Part shown: piece by piece, positions 6,968-14,924 of the stretch | Layout of the letters: each line of letters begins with the position of its first letter | Position numbering within the stretch: the first letter of the stretch is position 1 | Assembly: GCA_029551925.1 (NCBI GenBank) | Contig: JAKPEO010000069.1 | Span: 1-14,924, forward strand | DNA length: 14,924 bases | DNA from: a bacterium | GTDB lineage: Bacteria; JAGOBX01 | Direction: 5' to 3' | Made by a program: the position numbers and the translations under genes | The notes under the pieces: model-generated | What the model saw: only the letters and a program-made list of their open reading frames with translations | Databases searched by the model: none | Told to the model about the DNA's origin: nothing

Positions 6968-7957
6968 TTATTTTATAATCACACTATAGCGTAATTTAGA
7001 AGTTTCAGATGATGCTACGCTTGCTTTATCCCATTTTATCCATTTAACAGTCGTCTTATCTGCTGGTAATGCTCCAGCTGTCCACTGCCCGCCGCCTCCA
7101 AATACCGGCGTCGGAGCATCTAAAGTCGAATAGTAGAATGTCCAACTCGCATCAGACCCCATTGTGTCTGCTATAACTGTATTAACAGAATCAATCTGGT
7201 CGTATATATAAACATTGACACCAGCTGCACTACCAATATTATTATAAGTTATTTCATACCATAGAGTCGCGCCAGGTCGCGGCTGACTTGCTACTCCAGC
7301 GAGTGTTGCGCCTGTACAAACTTTTGTAACTGAAAATACTGCCGCTGATACAATTGCCGAATCTATCCAGATTGCGGAGGTATTGTTTGTTGCATAAACT
7401 GTGCCATTGTCTCCTGTATATGTATCAGTAAAAGTTGAATTATACGCATAAACTGCAACAGTGCAATACGCTTGTGAGCCGTTCGGCGCTTCAGCAATTA
7501 ATGAACTTGCACTAATACGCACAGAAAAAGTTTCAGACCCATTTTCTGCTATCGGACCAATTATAAAATCAAGTCCTTTTTCAACGCCTGTTTTATCGAC
7601 AATAGCATGTGTCCAGTTTGATGCACCGCCTAAATATTGCAAATTACCTATTTGCACGCGGTAACTATCAGATGTATTACCTGTATTAAATACTTGATAA
7701 ATAATATAAGCAGTCTCGCCAATCAATACAGTATTCGCATGTGTAGAACCGCCAATAGCATCCGCTGTTGTTTCACCGTAAACTGCTGCTACTTGCGTGT
7801 CAATAATCGTTGACTGCGTGTCTGCTGCATTGCTTGCTTTTAAAAATACCTGATTAGAAATTGTCGTGCCTGCTGATGTTCCAATCGCAAAAGTTGCGCT
7901 TGTCATAACGCACAAAAAACTAAATACAAAAAGCAAAAATAAAACTGACTTTTTCAT
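6968..7957 (-). CDS. secreted DUF11-like surface protein, two modules
   Basis: A 329-residue exported protein. The signal peptide is clear (MKKSVLFLLFVFSFLCVMTS, cleavage after TFA at 24). The first module (about 28-205) is homologous to the N-terminus of the 884-residue neighbour: both have DTxVxAxYG, then GETAYIIYQVFNTGN / GDTIVYTYKFVNNAN, then NW/DWxxAI, then a strand before SASS/SAAA. The second module (about 215-329) has PGATLWYEITYNNIGSAAG and ends TVKWIKWDK ... SVIIK, matching the last domain of the giant protein at the right end of the window. No T9SS sorting domain is present. DUF11-type repeats are known from surface layers and fibres of many bacteria; a structural or adhesive role is an inference. 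AGGAGGA at 7965-7971, 7 bases from the ATG, is the best ribosome-binding site here, suggesting high expression. Confidence 0.82.
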   Translation of the reverse strand: MKKSVLFLLFVFSFLCVMTSATFAIGTSAGTTISNQVFLKASNAADTQSTIIDTQVAAVYGETTADAIGGSTHANTVLIGETAYIIYQVFNTGNTSDSYRVQIGNLQYLGGASNWTHAIVDKTGVEKGLDFIIGPIAENGSETFSVRISASSLIAEAPNGSQAYCTVAVYAYNSTFTDTYTGDNGTVYATNNTSAIWIDSAIVSAAVFSVTKVCTGATLAGVASQPRPGATLWYEITYNNIGSAAGVNVYIYDQIDSVNTVIADTMGSDASWTFYYSTLDAPTPVFGGGGQWTAGALPADKTTVKWIKWDKASVASSETSKLRYSVIIK

Positions 7958-7964
7958 TTTAAAG

Positions 7965-7971
7965 TCCTCCT
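7965..7971 (-). promoter_or_regulatory. strong ribosome-binding site of the 329-residue protein gene
   Basis: AGGAGGA on the - strand with a 7-base spacer to the ATG at 7955-7957. It fixes the start and shows that the organism uses Shine-Dalgarno pairing, even though several neighbours lack an obvious site. Confidence 0.8.
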
Positions 7972-8017
7972 ACTAAAAAATAAAAATTTAATTTATGTCA
8001 ATGTTTAATTTTTTTGG

Positions 8018-8046
8018 GATATACAATTCCGAAAAAAATTAAACAA
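8018..8046 (-). promoter_or_regulatory. candidate promoter for the 329-residue protein gene
   Basis: TTGTTT (8041-8046), 17 bases, then TATATC (8018-8023) on the - strand, lying after the hairpin at 8062-8102 and about 60 bases before the ATG. Both boxes are imperfect. The placement between a terminator and a strong ribosome-binding site is the main support. Confidence 0.35.
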
Positions 8047-8055
8047 TTATTAAGG

Positions 8056-8102
8056 AAAAAACTCCGGCTTAAACATAGAATTTTTTTTTCAAAAAGCCAG
8101 AG
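8056..8102 (-). terminator. intrinsic terminator or attenuator upstream of the 329-residue gene
   Basis: On the - strand CTCTGGCTT (8094-8102) pairs with AAGCCGGAG (8062-8070) through nine pairs including one G-T wobble, with a 23-base loop, followed directly by TTTTTT (8056-8061). It is 141 bases past the stop of the F5/8C gene and about 100 bases before the next gene, so it may end the upstream operon or attenuate the downstream gene. Confidence 0.6.
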
Positions 8103-8173
8103 CCGCCAAACTCAAACTAACTGTTTTGCGATAGCCCACAAAATCTCTTTACGATACTGACAAAAATTTCCCA

Positions 8174-8200
8174 AAATAAAAATTGAGAGATTACTCAATT
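8174..8200 (-). terminator. intrinsic terminator after the F5/8C-domain gene
   Basis: AATTGAG (8194-8200) and CTCAATT (8181-8187) form a 7-bp perfect stem with a 6-base loop, followed on the - strand by a T-rich tail (TTTTATTTT). It lies 42 bases past the stop at 8243. The stem is AT-rich and weak; a second, stronger hairpin follows at 8062-8102. Confidence 0.5.
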
Positions 8201-8242
8201 GAAAAATTTTTTAAACAGCAATTTTATCGCTGTCGCAAAAAA

Positions 8243-9388
8243 TCAGTTTGGAAATACCTTAAATTCATTTAACTGAACAAAAGTCCAGTTCTGATGTTTG
8301 ACCCAAAATTCACCTTTTTTACAGGTCAATTTAATATACCGCGCTTTTTTATTTTGCCCTGATGTCATTACTAAAAGCATAGGATCGCCAGTATCCGCGT
8401 TTTGGTCAAAGCCGCGGCTTGCATTTATATTATCCGCTAATAATAACCAAGTTTCAGAATCTTCGCTTATCTCAATTTTATAATTTGTCGGATAGCATAA
8501 TTTTCGCCAATATGCAATCAATAACTTCAAATCATATATTTGCTCTAAATCTAAAATAAAATATTGGTCTGTCTCTACTAAATTTTCAGATGTAGCTATG
8601 CCATCAAAATAATTAGTGCTTCCGTCATTTATACGATTTATAATTTTTTCACTGTCGCCGCGCATATCATATAATTTCACAATAAAAGTGCCGATTATCG
8701 GTTTGTTTAATGCAATATTATTTTCTTTGGTTGTTATCATCTGCGTGTCAACACTAATTTTTCTATTTAATTTATCAACACCGCTAAAAATAAAATTATA
8801 CGCCGCATCCGCTTTTAAATTTTTTAATTCAAAAATATAACTATCAGAATAATCAGGCAGCGCAATTTCTTTTTTGTCATTTGGCGCATTATATTGCCAA
8901 TAAATTAAATTTCCTTTAATAGGCAGATTAAATATCAATTCCACATTTATTGCATCAATATCAATTTTGTGATAATTTAACTTTCGTAATTTCGGTAATT
9001 GCAAGCCAGTAGTATTAAATATTCCGCGATATTCTTCTTCGCCTTTTATAGTAAAATAATATCTGCTGCCCGGCTCTAAATTTTCTAATGTTATTAAATG
9101 CTTTAATCCTTTATCCATTTTTATAATATTATTTTTTGGCGGATATTCTAATCCATAATTTATATTAACAGTGCTAAAAGTATCTGTTTGCCAAAATATA
9201 GTAGCAATGGTATCATTCAATTCTTGGATTTCGACATTTAAAATTTTAGCGGTTTCTAATTGTTCTATTGTCATAATATTTTTTTTTATATCATCTATTG
9301 TCAATTTCCCTAATTTTAAACCAGCTGCAGCGAATACATCTATTTGTAAAATTAAAATCATCATTACCGCTAATATTATTTTTTTCAT
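8243..9388 (-). CDS. secreted FnIII-like protein with C-terminal F5/8C (discoidin) domain
   Basis: A 381-residue exported protein. Signal peptide 1-20 (cleavage after DVFA). A short helical stretch (25-48) precedes an FnIII-like domain (about 50-128) with TIATIFWQTDTFSTVNINYG and GSRYYFTIKG, then a second one (about 135-222). From residue 224, NIALNKPIIG begins an F5/8 type C domain: INDGSTNYFDGIATSE, YFILDLEQIYDLKLLIAYWR, YKIEISEDSETWLLL, ARYIKL, and a final strand VQLNEFKVFPN. Such domains usually bind carbohydrate or phospholipid, so it may anchor to a surface polymer; no catalytic domain is visible. The ATG overlaps the stop of the upstream giant gene by four bases (ATGA), so translation is probably coupled. 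No sorting domain is found at the C-terminus. Confidence 0.85.
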   Translation of the reverse strand: MKKIILAVMMILILQIDVFAAAGLKLGKLTIDDIKKNIMTIEQLETAKILNVEIQELNDTIATIFWQTDTFSTVNINYGLEYPPKNNIIKMDKGLKHLITLENLEPGSRYYFTIKGEEEYRGIFNTTGLQLPKLRKLNYHKIDIDAINVELIFNLPIKGNLIYWQYNAPNDKKEIALPDYSDSYIFELKNLKADAAYNFIFSGVDKLNRKISVDTQMITTKENNIALNKPIIGTFIVKLYDMRGDSEKIINRINDGSTNYFDGIATSENLVETDQYFILDLEQIYDLKLLIAYWRKLCYPTNYKIEISEDSETWLLLADNINASRGFDQNADTGDPMLLVMTSGQNKKARYIKLTCKKGEFWVKHQNWTFVQLNEFKVFPN

Positions 9389-12300
9389 TTCACCACCACG
9401 CTCACTTTAACTCTACCGCTAATACCAGTAAGTTGCGGATATACTCTATTTAATAGTTCCCATTTGACATTGGTTACATTGCTGTCAATCAATGTTCCAC
9501 TTTGCGAATAATCCCAAGTAGCACCGTTATTATTACTAAATTTTATTGCCGCAATACTTCCGCTAACAGTATCAGCGGAATTTAATTTATAATCAACAGT
9601 GGCAATTAAAATAGTGTCATACAACACCACAGAATCAGCAGGCGCAAAGCCGTCATTTAGATAATCAATATAAAATTCGACAGTTGCGCCAGGTTTAATT
9701 GGACGAGTTTCGCCGCCAATAGTAACTGAATTAATATACTTATTTAATCTGATATTCGCCGCGCCAGCGCTGTCTGAATATACGCTTTGATTAGTAAATT
9801 TATCAAGTGCGGTAATCGCATAATATTGAGTGTTTCCGCGCAGTGCAGTGGTATCAAAATATTGTGTGTCCGTTATTATTACATTATTAATTTTTATATA
9901 ATTTCCAGCACCGGTAGTATCTCGGTAAATATTATAACCAACTAAATCCCAATCAGCATTAGCAGACCATTTTAATAATACTCCTGTATTAACAACGTCA
10001 ACTATCGCCAGCGCAATCAAACCGGTCGGTTTATTAGGAGCAGCAGTGTCATAATTTATTGTAATTGTATCATACGCGATACCTCCTAACGCTGTGAGTT
10101 TGACCCACACGCTGTCAGCCAAACCGTTTAATACCGCAGTGCCGCTGAAATTGCCATTCACTGCGCTAATAGTTATCGTAGTATTTAATGCTGCATTAAC
10201 ATAAATATCTACTGTCGCGCTAATATTAGAATACATTGTTGTTCCGCTAATCAGCACACTTTGAATATTAGTATCATAGCTATAAGTATCAGGCACTAAA
10301 ATTTTAATATTTGGTGGGAGAAAATAATTAACTGTAATTGTGTCATATGATACTCTGCCATACTTATCTAATATTTTTACAATTACGCTGTCAGCATAAT
10401 CTGTCAATAACACGGTCCCTGACCAATTGCCATTATCAGCGCTTAAATTACTAATGCTTTGCGTATTTGAATAATTATTAACAAACAAATATATTGTATC
10501 GCCAGCCGTAGAATTTAATGTCGTGCCGCTTATAGTAATTATTTGAACGCCGGTATCATGACCGCTCGCGGGCGCAGTAATACCTATACTAAGCCGCGGC
10601 GCAATATCAATGTATTCTGTATAGATACCGGTAGTTTCATTTCCGGCGCCGTCTTTTGCCAATATCTGATAATACAACGTTTCGCCTGAATGCGCAACCC
10701 AGCTAAAACTAGTATCAAATCTATAAATATTGCCGCCTAAATTAGTCATTACGCTATAACTCGTCCAAGTTGCGCCTGTATCCCAACTAAATCTTATACG
10801 CGGATAACCTGATTGTATGCCTGTTAAAATATCTGACGCTGTTAAAGTAATTGTGATATTATTTGTTAAACTCGTATCTGCCATATTAGTGTTATTTACG
10901 CTTGTTATTGTCGGACTATCAAAATCAAATAATATCTCTATTGATTTTTTAGTTAAACCATCTTCTGCTGTAAATACGCCTAATGGCGTATCAACCGTTA
11001 TTGTTGAAATTCCTGAAACTGATGACTGAATATAAACAGTGCAATAGCCATCTGCATCTGTATAATAACTATCAGTTCCATTATACCAATGAAATAAGGT
11101 ATCGGAACTTTTTGACGAGCCGATGCCTACATAGTGATAACGCACAGGATGTCCTATATTTAACTCTAATTTTATTACTATTGGAATGCTGTCAGTTCTG
11201 TTTGTTATAGAATCCGCGGAAGATGCTAATGCAATTGTCGAATTATACAGTGACCTGCTGTTAACGCAACCGGGCGAACCTTTGCCGGCATCCTGCCCGC
11301 CATTGTAATAATGCGTTTGCGTTGAAAAATACCAACTCGATTCAAATGTTCCGCTGCGACTTAACCATTTGCGTTCAGTGGCTATTTTTTGACCATTTGC
11401 AGCTGTATACCCGCCGGCATAATTATTATAACCGAGCCATTTCTGCGTAGAGACATAATCGTGAGCATCAACAAATTCATCAACATAATTAACATCTCGA
11501 TAAACACCTATCTGATCGCCACCTTCTTTAAATTCGCCGCCTGCTGCAGCAGAAAAATCAATATTTAAAACTTTCACTATATCTGGCGTAGCATAGTAAT
11601 AAGGATTTTGCACAGGCGGAAAATTACCGCTATTCGGCGCAGCATCGTATATCAATACATATCCGTATGCAGGTATGATAACATTATCAAAATTAGTAGT
11701 AGCGGCAACTGAACTTTTACTGCTAAATTTACCTATATGATAACTTTGCGGCGAACCGCCAGTAGTGCCCATATTTATAGGCGAAGATGTTGGATTATAT
11801 AATTCTATATATTCGTGTTCGTCATCGTCATCCCAAGATATTTCACTTATTACTGGTATCGGCAAACGCGGATTATCATAAAAATAATTTTCAGTTGAAC
11901 TAACGGTTTCCGTTGCTTTGACAGTATTAAGTTTCGTATCATCTGTAATTTTAAATTGCACTGCCGCTGCGCCGTCATAACTGCTGTAGCAAGTTCTATT
12001 AATATTACTACCGCCAGATTCATAAACATATCCTGATATTTGAGAAATATACGAATCCGTTCCATTTCCGCCAAACGAAAAATTTATCGGCGCGCCGAAT
12101 ACTAAATTACTGCTCGATTTTGGATATGCTCTTAATGTATAATTTGACCCTATAAAACTTGTCGGATCAGTTGTAGGGTCAAATGTTAGTGTATCAACAT
12201 TAACAACATCAACATATAAATGCCCGCCAGGATTTGCCGTTCCGTCTATATATATTGCAAATACTATATTGTTTCCAGTGGTATTTTGCACTTGTGCGGC

Positions 12301-14924
12301 TGCGCTCATATTAGAACCACTACTTGTATCTCCATAAATAATAGTCAATTCTCCGTTTTCAGCAGTTAAACTTGTGACATTTATTGCAATTGTATTACCG
12401 CTAATATTCCAACTACTTAATGAGCCGTTGGTTATTGATACGCTCGTATAACCAGCATTAGCACTATTAGTCTTTTGCGGAGTAGTCCAACCATTTGGTA
12501 TGCCTATTGATATTGTTGAATTACTTATTTCAGATAAACCATTGAACAATTTTATTATAAACGCACCTTTGCCGGACCGCGCAATTTTTACTGAACTCCC
12601 CGGCTGCATATCGGGTAATACCCCACTAACTGATGGTTCTGGCGTAGAATTAAAATTCTGAGGATTGCGATCTGTTCGCTTAACAAAATCATTATTGTTA
12701 TTATTAGTATCGTAACTGTTACCACGCAATTTATCTGAGCCAGTAGTCATTGACGATGCAGTGGAACTTGCTTGCGCTTTGCGTTCCATTGTGCTTATCT
12801 CGCCGCTTACAGGCGGACTGCTGAATGCTGTCCCTTCTGGATATTGAGCGGTACCCCAGCCGAATTTATCGAGCAGCACATTATTATAAACTATAAAAAC
12901 ATGACCGCCAGTAGCAGAAATACTACCTATCGTAGTATCAGCAGATACACTGCCAGAATATGACGAACCACCAAATAAATAATACCCGCGCGGCTTCATT
13001 GTAGCGCCCGGTCCTACTCTTCGCAATGCTTGCGTGCCGCTGCTTGTGGTATCAGGCTGCGTTGCCGCCGCTGAATATTTTAAATATACATCTTGCAAAT
13101 TTAATTTGCTGTTTGTAGGATTATACAATTCTACAAATACATCATCAGCTACGCCTGCATATTGAGCGCAAACTTCGCTTATTAATAAACTGCCTATGCC
13201 GATATTTACTGTTATTTGCGGCTGCGAACTAATAGCAGTTGGAGAATTGCCTGCTGCTGAAGTTTTTGTAACAAATCTAAACGCGCCATTTCCAAATAAA
13301 TGGTCTTTACCGCCGTCGCAAACTAAATTCGATATTGATACTACACCGTCGCTGCCGCTTTTTATCTGGCCATTATGTATTGTAATTATATAACTATCAT
13401 TTTCAGCGCCAGTCCCTGAAATAGTAATTAATTCGCCGCCCGGAAAACCAGCGCCGCTTAATGTTACATCGCCGCTGCTGCCGGACCAACTCATATTCGC
13501 AGGTAATTCGATAGTTATTGAATCCATAAATGTTCCTGAAAGCGTAGATGAAATCGTAATCTGCGCTGTGATTGTATCTAATACATAAACAGCGCTCGCA
13601 GAAGTAAGCGAAGCGCTGCCAAATCCGCTTATCCAGCGATTGACTGTGATTGTATCGTAATACATTCTTCCAAATCTATCTTGTAGTGAAACCACAATAC
13701 TATCGCCTAATCCAGTCAATGCCGCAGTGCCGCTCCAATTTGCGTTCTGCGACGCTAATATAATTGTCGTATTGATAGTAGTGTTAGTTTTTATAGTAAT
13801 AGTTTCTCCTGAATATGTATTATTTGTAGTGCCGCTAATAACAATTATACTCGTTTTGGTGTCGTGATTAGTCGATGGCGATATGATTTTTATACTCGGC
13901 GTATCAAAGAGATTTACTGTAATTGTATCATAAGCGTTTCTCCCAAAACTATCGTATAATTTTACTATTATACTATCACCTATCGCTGATAGTCCAGCAG
14001 TCCCGCTGAATGTGCCATTCAGCGCAGTTATTGTAGTTACTCCATTTTTTGTGGTGTTAGTAAATATCTCTACTGTATCGCCGGATTTTGTATTTAATGT
14101 AGTGCCGCTGACTGTGATTGTTCTATAAAATGTATCGTGAGATGTAACGCTAGGATAGGTTATTTTTATCTCAGGTGGAGGATAATAATTCACTGTTATT
14201 GTATCCCAATCTATTCCACCAGAAGATGTAAGTTTAACGCTAATACTATCGCCCATTCCTATAAGAGCAGCAGTGCCTGAAAAACCACCGCCGCCATCTA
14301 AAAATACATTGCTTTGTTTTATTCCGTTGGTAAAAATTTCAACTGTATCACCAATAGCAGCATTTGTGGTAGTGCCTGTTATCACTATCGTTTGAGATGA
14401 GGTATCATGAATTCCGCCAGAATAAACTGGCTGCCCAATATATATTTCTACGCCTGAATATGTTATTACAAATGTTTTTTGCGCTCCCCATTGAGTAAGA
14501 TTAAATGGTCTTATATGGAGATAATAAGTCCCAGCAATTAACGGCAAAGATAAAAATGTATTTGCAGTAACGCTTGAATCGCTTTGCGCACTATCTAAAA
14601 CAAAATTAGAAATATTGGTATATTTATAATAATACGAATCAGTTGATGTTGAACGGTCCCATTCAAAAAAAACTTCTGTATCTAAAGTAGTAGAACCTGA
14701 ATCAATTGAAACTGTTCTATTACTATTTTCCCAACATTTAATATCACCTACATCAGGCGTTGCATCGCCGAGATAAAAATCATCAACTACTATCGCTCCA
14801 CCTCCGACGAAATCAATTTTAAATTTTATTGGAGCAGTAGTAGCAATATTGGGCGCTGTTGACCAATTTATATATGTGGTGACTCCTACTCCTGTTGTAG
14901 TAATTACAGGACCTATCGTAGACC
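9385..14924 (-). CDS. giant secreted Ig / lamin-tail / FnIII surface protein (5' end missing)
   Basis: The frame stays open from the stop at 9385-9387 to the window edge, giving at least 1845 residues; the start lies beyond 14924. Visible residue numbers count from the edge. About 1-155: part of a beta-sandwich (GGGAIVVDDFYLG) and an FnIII-like unit. About 161-431: three tandem Ig-like repeats with ITVSGTTLNT, GDTVEIFTN, FSGTA and YDTITVN. About 432-575: a beta-rich secreted domain. About 575-760: lamin-tail domain (LLISEVCAQ, VFVELYNPTN). About 761-1010: two beta-rich units. About 1021-1225: second lamin-tail domain (VISEISWDDDDEHEYIELYN). Then an invasin-like Ig (YYTDADGYCTVYI) and another Ig unit. 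About 1441-1626: two more Ig repeats. About 1626-1726: FnIII (LVGYNIYRD). About 1731-1845: DUF11-like end (KPGATVEFYIDYLNDG to SVVVK). Ser, Thr and Asn rich, no enzyme site seen. Probably a surface fibre or adhesin. Confidence 0.88.
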   Translation of the reverse strand, partial: STIGPVITTTGVGVTTYINWSTAPNIATTAPIKFKIDFVGGGAIVVDDFYLGDATPDVGDIKCWENSNRTVSIDSGSTTLDTEVFFEWDRSTSTDSYYYKYTNISNFVLDSAQSDSSVTANTFLSLPLIAGTYYLHIRPFNLTQWGAQKTFVITYSGVEIYIGQPVYSGGIHDTSSQTIVITGTTTNAAIGDTVEIFTNGIKQSNVFLDGGGGFSGTAALIGMGDSISVKLTSSGGIDWDTITVNYYPPPEIKITYPSVTSHDTFYRTITVSGTTLNTKSGDTVEIFTNTTKNGVTTITALNGTFSGTAGLSAIGDSIIVKLYDSFGRNAYDTITVNLFDTPSIKIISPSTNHDTKTSIIVISGTTNNTYSGETITIKTNTTINTTIILASQNANWSGTAALTGLGDSIVVSLQDRFGRMYYDTITVNRWISGFGSASLTSASAVYVLDTITAQITISSTLSGTFMDSITIELPANMSWSGSSGDVTLSGAGFPGGELITISGTGAENDSYIITIHNGQIKSGSDGVVSISNLVCDGGKDHLFGNGAFRFVTKTSAAGNSPTAISSQPQITVNIGIGSLLISEVCAQYAGVADDVFVELYNPTNSKLNLQDVYLKYSAAATQPDTTSSGTQALRRVGPGATMKPRGYYLFGGSSYSGSVSADTTIGSISATGGHVFIVYNNVLLDKFGWGTAQYPEGTAFSSPPVSGEISTMERKAQASSTASSMTTGSDKLRGNSYDTNNNNNDFVKRTDRNPQNFNSTPEPSVSGVLPDMQPGSSVKIARSGKGAFIIKLFNGLSEISNSTISIGIPNGWTTPQKTNSANAGYTSVSITNGSLSSWNISGNTIAINVTSLTAENGELTIIYGDTSSGSNMSAAAQVQNTTGNNIVFAIYIDGTANPGGHLYVDVVNVDTLTFDPTTDPTSFIGSNYTLRAYPKSSSNLVFGAPINFSFGGNGTDSYISQISGYVYESGGSNINRTCYSSYDGAAAVQFKITDDTKLNTVKATETVSSTENYFYDNPRLPIPVISEISWDDDDEHEYIELYNPTSSPINMGTTGGSPQSYHIGKFSSKSSVAATTNFDNVIIPAYGYVLIYDAAPNSGNFPPVQNPYYYATPDIVKVLNIDFSAAAGGEFKEGGDQIGVYRDVNYVDEFVDAHDYVSTQKWLGYNNYAGGYTAANGQKIATERKWLSRSGTFESSWYFSTQTHYYNGGQDAGKGSPGCVNSRSLYNSTIALASSADSITNRTDSIPIVIKLELNIGHPVRYHYVGIGSSKSSDTLFHWYNGTDSYYTDADGYCTVYIQSSVSGISTITVDTPLGVFTAEDGLTKKSIEILFDFDSPTITSVNNTNMADTSLTNNITITLTASDILTGIQSGYPRIRFSWDTGATWTSYSVMTNLGGNIYRFDTSFSWVAHSGETLYYQILAKDGAGNETTGIYTEYIDIAPRLSIGITAPASGHDTGVQIITISGTTLNSTAGDTIYLFVNNYSNTQSISNLSADNGNWSGTVLLTDYADSVIVKILDKYGRVSYDTITVNYFLPPNIKILVPDTYSYDTNIQSVLISGTTMYSNISATVDIYVNAALNTTITISAVNGNFSGTAVLNGLADSVWVKLTALGGIAYDTITINYDTAAPNKPTGLIALAIVDVVNTGVLLKWSANADWDLVGYNIYRDTTGAGNYIKINNVIITDTQYFDTTALRGNTQYYAITALDKFTNQSVYSDSAGAANIRLNKYINSVTIGGETRPIKPGATVEFYIDYLNDGFAPADSVVLYDTILIATVDYKLNSADTVSGSIAAIKFSNNNGATWDYSQSGTLIDSNVTNVKWELLNRVYPQLTGISGRVKVSVVVK

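Noticed and set aside
8103-8173. Possible cyclic-di-GMP riboswitch (a TATCGCAAAACAG stretch on the - strand)
   Set aside because: It only loosely recalls the GACGCAAAGC core, and the conserved flanking stems cannot be drawn, so no riboswitch is called.
9385-9730. T9SS sorting domain at the end of the giant protein
   Set aside because: It ends in SVVVK but lacks the YPNP start, the GQLV strand and the SGIY-F/Y motif seen in the 884-residue protein; it matches the DUF11-like module instead.
10817-13393. Several 60-75-residue frames opposite or within the giant gene
   Set aside because: All are covered by a continuous frame with recognisable Ig and lamin-tail motifs.

Overview
The window is AT-rich and looks like the chromosome of an uncultured Gram-negative (diderm) bacterium. 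Evidence for an outer membrane is a PorV/PorQ-like beta-barrel protein, and next to it a protein with a type IX secretion (T9SS) type A-like C-terminal signal. Lamin-tail, Ig-like, DUF11-like and FnIII secreted proteins with this signal are typical of the FCB group and of Elusimicrobiota and neighbouring candidate phyla. I cannot place the organism more finely from sequence alone.

Left part (1-2386): the end of an integrated mobile element, all on the + strand. It holds the 3' end of a gene with a P-loop-like motif, a probably broken small ORF, a cysteine-rich hypothetical protein with a hairpin terminator, a stretch with repeated TTGACA/TGTCAA boxes, and a complete tyrosine integrase. The integrase stops 17 bases before the 3' end of an initiator tRNA-Met gene on the opposite strand. 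This is the classic layout of an element inserted at a tRNA 3' end; its other end lies beyond base 1.

Middle (2387-3000): host genes on the - strand, namely tRNA-fMet and a small S1-domain RNA-binding protein with a good sigma70-type promoter.

Right part (3131-14924): five consecutive - strand genes for exported proteins. In order of transcription they are: a giant Ig/lamin-tail/FnIII protein running off the window edge (at least 1845 residues visible); an F5/8C-domain lipid- or sugar-binding-type protein overlapping it by 4 bases; two hairpins and a structured gap; a 329-residue DUF11-like protein; an 884-residue Ig/FnIII protein with a T9SS-like sorting domain; and the PorV-like barrel 20 bases further on. 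Three of these proteins share homologous modules in different combinations, so the locus looks like a family of surface proteins built by module shuffling, together with a likely export partner. None of the five shows an enzyme active site that I recognise.
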